Shown: in pieces, positions 5,203-7,728 of the stretch
Numbering within the stretch: the stretch's first letter is position 1
Layout: every line of letters begins with the position of its first letter
NCBI GenBank assembly: GCA_038240855.1
Contig: JBBRGI010000174.1
Coordinates: 1-7,728, forward strand
DNA from: JAAFHB01 sp038240855
GTDB lineage: Bacteria; Bacteroidota; Bacteroidia; Bacteroidales; Prolixibacteraceae
Direction: 5' to 3'
Length of the DNA: 7,728 nucleotides
Notes under the pieces: model-generated
What the model was told of the DNA's origin: nothing
Seen by the model: only the letters and a program-made list of their open reading frames with translations
Database searches by the model: none
Translations under genes and position numbers: made by a program

Positions 5203-5213
5203 CCTCCAAATCG

Positions 5214-5233
5214 CTCATGGATGCAATCATGAG
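5214..5233 (+). repeat. Short inverted repeat at the porin transcript start
   Basis: CTCATG (5214-5219) and CATGAG (5228-5233) form a perfect 6-bp stem with an 8-nt loop. It lies just downstream of the predicted -7 box, where it could be a repressor operator or a stabilising 5' hairpin of the mRNA. Nothing in the sequence decides between these. Confidence 0.35.
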
Positions 5234-5297
5234 TAGTAAGTCTTTCAAATACAGGTGTTTATTATTTCAGCTTAACTAGCTGACAAACAAATTATTT

Positions 5298-6539
5298 ATG
5301 TTAAAAATGTTGGCGCTTTTGCTTTTTCTTCCGCTATGGACGATCTCACAGGAGGCAAAAAAAGAAAACCCATTGTCTTTTTACGGTTTTGTACGTAGTG
5401 ATTTTTATCTCGATACCTACAAAGGTGTCAATGCGTTCCAGGATGTTTTTTATTTATTTCCAAATTATATTGGCACAGATGCCAATGGAAAGGACATCAA
5501 TGGTCAGATGACCGCAAATTTTGTGTCGGTGGTGACCAGGGGCGGTGTAAATATTAACGGCCCGGAAATATTTGGTGCCAAAACCACCGGTTGCATTGAA
5601 GTGGATTTCGCGGGGAAACCTGAGATTTTTCTGGTCAGGCTTCGGAAGGCCTATACACTTTTCAGTTGGACAAAAACTTCTCTGCTCGTTGGACAGACCT
5701 GGCATCCTTTCTGGAGCGGAGATGCATTTCCCCGGATAGGGGCACTCAATACAGGGACGCCGTTTCAACCTTTCAACCGGAGTCCGCAGGTAAGACTTGA
5801 CTATAAAACAGGAGGATTAACGCTTTCCGCAACCGCATTATATCAGCAGCAATACGTATCGGTCGGACCGATCGGCTCATCAAATATGTATAAAAGGGAT
5901 GCTGTTATTCCTGAAACGGTATTAAGTCTTGAATATAAGGAGCAGGCGTTAACCATAGGTGCCGGAATTGATTTTGACCGGATTAAACCTCGTGTTACAA
6001 CTACAGGAAGCGACAATAAGGTTTATGTGGCAGACGAATATCTGCACAGCACCTCGTTGGTGGCTTACGGAAAATATGCTCCGGGGAAATTAATGTTACT
6101 GCTCAAAGAGTACTATGGTCAGAATATGGCTCATCTTACGATGATTGGAGGTTATGGCGTTGCTTCCTTCAATCCGCAAACGGGTAAAGAGACCTACACC
6201 AATTACAGCAGTTACTCCACCTTATTGAATATCACTTATGGAAATAAGTGGAAGCCGGGACTGTTATTGGGGTATATTGAGAATCTGGGCAGCAGCGAAC
6301 CACTGGCCGATAAGGGTGGAAAAGCCGATGTTTGGGGTTTGGGAACAACTATTATGACGATGTACCGCGTGAGTCCCTCCATATCCTACAGTGTGCCAAA
6401 ATTTCTGATTACGGCCGAATATGAAAGGACAACTGCCGCTTATGGTGTTGGTCAGTTGAATCTTAACGATGGCTTGTATGCAAATACCCATTCCGTAACT
6501 AATAAGGGGATGAGGTTGATTATGACCTATTATTTTTAA
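5298..6539 (+). CDS. Putative outer-membrane beta-barrel protein (porin-like)
   Basis: This 413-residue protein has a short N-terminal signal sequence (MLKMLALLLFLPLWTIS, likely cleaved before QEAKKE). The mature part shows alternating polar and hydrophobic strands with many Tyr, Gly and aromatic girdle residues, and it ends in MTYYF, the terminal aromatic typical of proteins assembled by BamA. The region around LLVGQTWHPFWSGDAFP, followed by FNRSPQVRLDY, resembles porins of the DcaP-like type, which form channels for small organic anions. I cannot name the substrate. The gene lies 11 nt ahead of a phenylacetate-CoA ligase-like gene and is probably co-transcribed with it, so uptake of an aromatic or other organic acid is a reasonable guess. 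The ATG at 5298 is chosen because the signal peptide begins there and the frame is closed at 5279. Confidence 0.75.
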   Translation: MLKMLALLLFLPLWTISQEAKKENPLSFYGFVRSDFYLDTYKGVNAFQDVFYLFPNYIGTDANGKDINGQMTANFVSVVTRGGVNINGPEIFGAKTTGCIEVDFAGKPEIFLVRLRKAYTLFSWTKTSLLVGQTWHPFWSGDAFPRIGALNTGTPFQPFNRSPQVRLDYKTGGLTLSATALYQQQYVSVGPIGSSNMYKRDAVIPETVLSLEYKEQALTIGAGIDFDRIKPRVTTTGSDNKVYVADEYLHSTSLVAYGKYAPGKLMLLLKEYYGQNMAHLTMIGGYGVASFNPQTGKETYTNYSSYSTLLNITYGNKWKPGLLLGYIENLGSSEPLADKGGKADVWGLGTTIMTMYRVSPSISYSVPKFLITAEYERTTAAYGVGQLNLNDGLYANTHSVTNKGMRLIMTYYF

Positions 6540-6550
6540 TTTTTCAATAT

Positions 6551-7728
6551 ATGTATTGGGAAAAAGAGTTGGAACTTCTTGAGCGGAAAAGCCTGGAGAA
6601 ATTGCAGGTTGAACGATTCATGAAGTCAGTGCGTCAGGCCTCAGATTCACCCTATTATGGAAGAGTTCCGGAGATCGGTAAAATGCTTAAATCGGGTATG
6701 AAATCCATTGAGCAGATCCGGGAATTGCCTTTTACGACGAAGGAAGATTTGAGAAATGATTTTCCGTGGGGATTTCTTTCTACAGATAAGCGTGATGTGG
6801 TCAGATTGCACAGTTCGAGCGGAACAACCGGCAATCCGACAGTTGTTTATCACAACAGGCACGATCTCGCCAGTTGGGCGAACCTGATGGCCCGATCGCT
6901 TTATGCCGCCGGTGTTCGCGATACCGATGTATTTCAGAATATGAGCGGTTACGGACTTTTTACCGGAGGGCTCGGTTTTCAGTATGGCGTCGAACGACTG
7001 GGTTGTTTGAGTATTCCTGCCGGCGCTGGAAACAGTCTTCGTCAGATTAAGCTAATGCGCGATTACGGAACCACTGTAGCTCACGCAATACCCAGTTACC
7101 TGGGACGTTTGTTCGATGTCTTCAAAGAAGAGGGTCTCGATCCCCGGAAAGATACAAAACTTCACACCCTTGTTATTGGCGCTGAGCCTCATACCGAGGA
7201 GCACCGTCAACGGATCGAGGAGATGTTTGGTGTTAAAGCTTACAACTCATTCGGTCTTTCCGAGATGAATGGCCCGGGCGTTGCATTCGAATGTACGGAA
7301 CAGAATGGATTGCATATTTGGGAAGATGCCTATGTTGTCGAAATAATCGACCCAAAAACGCTGCAGCCTGTTCCTGACGGTGAGATGGGCGAATTGGTAA
7401 TGACTACGCTTGACCGTCAGGCAATGCCCGTGATCCGCTATCGTACGCGGGACCTCACGCGGTTCCTTCCGGGTGAATGCAAATGCGGCAGAACCCATCG
7501 CAGGTTAGACCGTATTGCCGGTCGTTCTGATGATATGTTTATTATGAAAGGGTGTAATATATTCCCGATGCAGGTCGAGGGCGTATTAATGAAATTGTCG
7601 GAAGTTGGCGATGATTACCGGATTCTGCTTGAAACTATGGATGATGTCGATGAGATGATTGTTGAAGTGGAAGTGAAAAAGGGGTGGTTTAACGGCGATC
7701 TTGCATTTCTCGACAAACTGCAAAAACA
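6551..7728 (+). CDS. paaK: Phenylacetate-CoA ligase-like adenylate-forming enzyme, C-terminally truncated by the window
   Basis: The reading frame from ATG 6551 stays open for 392 codons to the window end; family members have about 430-440, so roughly 40 residues are missing. It starts MYWEKELELLERKSLEKLQ, typical of PaaK. Motifs in order: ATP-binding loop HSSSGTTGNPTV at 87-98, YNSFGLSE near 231-238, YRTRD at 297-301, a CKCGR segment at 310-314, and the hinge region GRSDDMFIMKGCNIFP around 325-340. The enzyme activates an aryl acid (phenylacetate or a related acid) with ATP and CoA to the CoA thioester in the cytoplasm. In anaerobic Bacteroidota such ligases often serve aromatic amino-acid metabolism together with indolepyruvate ferredoxin oxidoreductase; that partner is not in view. 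The true substrate may differ. It follows the porin gene by 11 nt, suggesting one operon. Confidence 0.9.
   Translation, partial: MYWEKELELLERKSLEKLQVERFMKSVRQASDSPYYGRVPEIGKMLKSGMKSIEQIRELPFTTKEDLRNDFPWGFLSTDKRDVVRLHSSSGTTGNPTVVYHNRHDLASWANLMARSLYAAGVRDTDVFQNMSGYGLFTGGLGFQYGVERLGCLSIPAGAGNSLRQIKLMRDYGTTVAHAIPSYLGRLFDVFKEEGLDPRKDTKLHTLVIGAEPHTEEHRQRIEEMFGVKAYNSFGLSEMNGPGVAFECTEQNGLHIWEDAYVVEIIDPKTLQPVPDGEMGELVMTTLDRQAMPVIRYRTRDLTRFLPGECKCGRTHRRLDRIAGRSDDMFIMKGCNIFPMQVEGVLMKLSEVGDDYRILLETMDDVDEMIVEVEVKKGWFNGDLAFLDKLQK

Larger units (their letters stand above)
4841..5297. other. Divergent intergenic region between cas6 and the porin gene
   Basis: This AT-rich stretch of 457 bp carries no convincing gene. 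It contains the cas6 promoter side (4880-4908), long T-rich tracts (about 4940-4975), a large hairpin (5040-5073), a perfect 12-bp palindrome CAATAATTATTG (5104-5115), two TACTTTTG boxes (5119-5126 and 5195-5202) and a small hairpin near the predicted porin transcript start (5214-5233). A 16-codon ORF starting at 5229 stops at 5279 in the porin frame and is probably not meaningful. Confidence 0.6.

Noticed and set aside
5229..5279. 16-codon upstream ORF in frame with the porin gene
   Set aside because: It ends in TAG before the porin start and the signal peptide begins cleanly at 5298; probably chance, though leader-peptide regulation is not excluded.
5454..5768. Minus-strand ORF of 104 residues opposite the porin gene
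   Set aside because: It is a shadow within a coding region on the other strand; no recognisable protein features.
6647..7498. Two minus-strand ORFs (6647-6862 and 7247-7498)
   Set aside because: Both lie inside the unmistakable paaK frame on the plus strand.

Overview
The window looks like a piece of a Bacteroidota chromosome, probably from an anaerobic or facultative Bacteroidales/Marinilabiliales-type organism. The signs are promoter elements of the TAnnTTTG type with TTG upstream, start codons without clear Shine-Dalgarno sequences, AT-rich spacers, a Bacteroidota-style type I-B (Cst1/Cst2/Cas5t) CRISPR effector operon, and a beta-barrel outer-membrane protein next to a PaaK-type CoA ligase. 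Genus assignment is not possible from this alone.

Positions 1-4840 hold the minus-strand part of a type I-B CRISPR-Cas locus. In transcription order it reads: cas6 (4840-4067), a 531-bp intergenic region, a 63-residue unknown ORF (3535-3344), cas8/cst1 (3347-1923), cas7/cst2 (1909-812), cas5t (812-153), and the first 52 codons of cas3 (156-1, running off the window). The ORF/cas8, cas7/cas5 and cas5/cas3 junctions overlap by 1-4 nt and cas8/cas7 are 13 nt apart, so these genes form one tightly coupled operon. Adaptation genes and a normal array are not in the window; they would lie beyond position 1.

The most interesting part is the 3536-4066 intergenic region between cas6 and the effector operon. 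On the plus strand, divergent from the cas operon, it carries one isolated CRISPR-like repeat (3692-3721, ending in the handle ATTGAAAT). A promoter-like TTG-N18-TATATTTT precedes it and a good intrinsic terminator (3750-3787) follows it. The bases directly after the repeat match, 16 of 17, a site at 3587-3603 inside the predicted promoter of the cas operon; the single mismatch falls at guide position 12, one of the flipped-out positions in type I effectors. This is what one expects of a crRNA-like RNA (CreR/CreA type) that guides the organism's own Cascade to repress its cas promoter. The same region holds a 30-codon minus-strand ORF (3895-3803) that starts like Bacteroidota Cas8b/TM1802 proteins, possibly the stump of an older cas8. 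A split 25-nt direct repeat flanks cas6.

Positions 4841-5297 are an AT-rich divergent intergenic region with the cas6 promoter on one side and a promoter-like TACTTTTG box for the plus-strand genes on the other. Positions 5298-7728 hold a second, unrelated unit: a predicted outer-membrane beta-barrel protein (5298-6539) and, 11 nt later, phenylacetate-CoA ligase-like paaK (6551 to the window end, truncated). Their spacing suggests co-transcription, and their base composition looks more GC-rich than the cas side.
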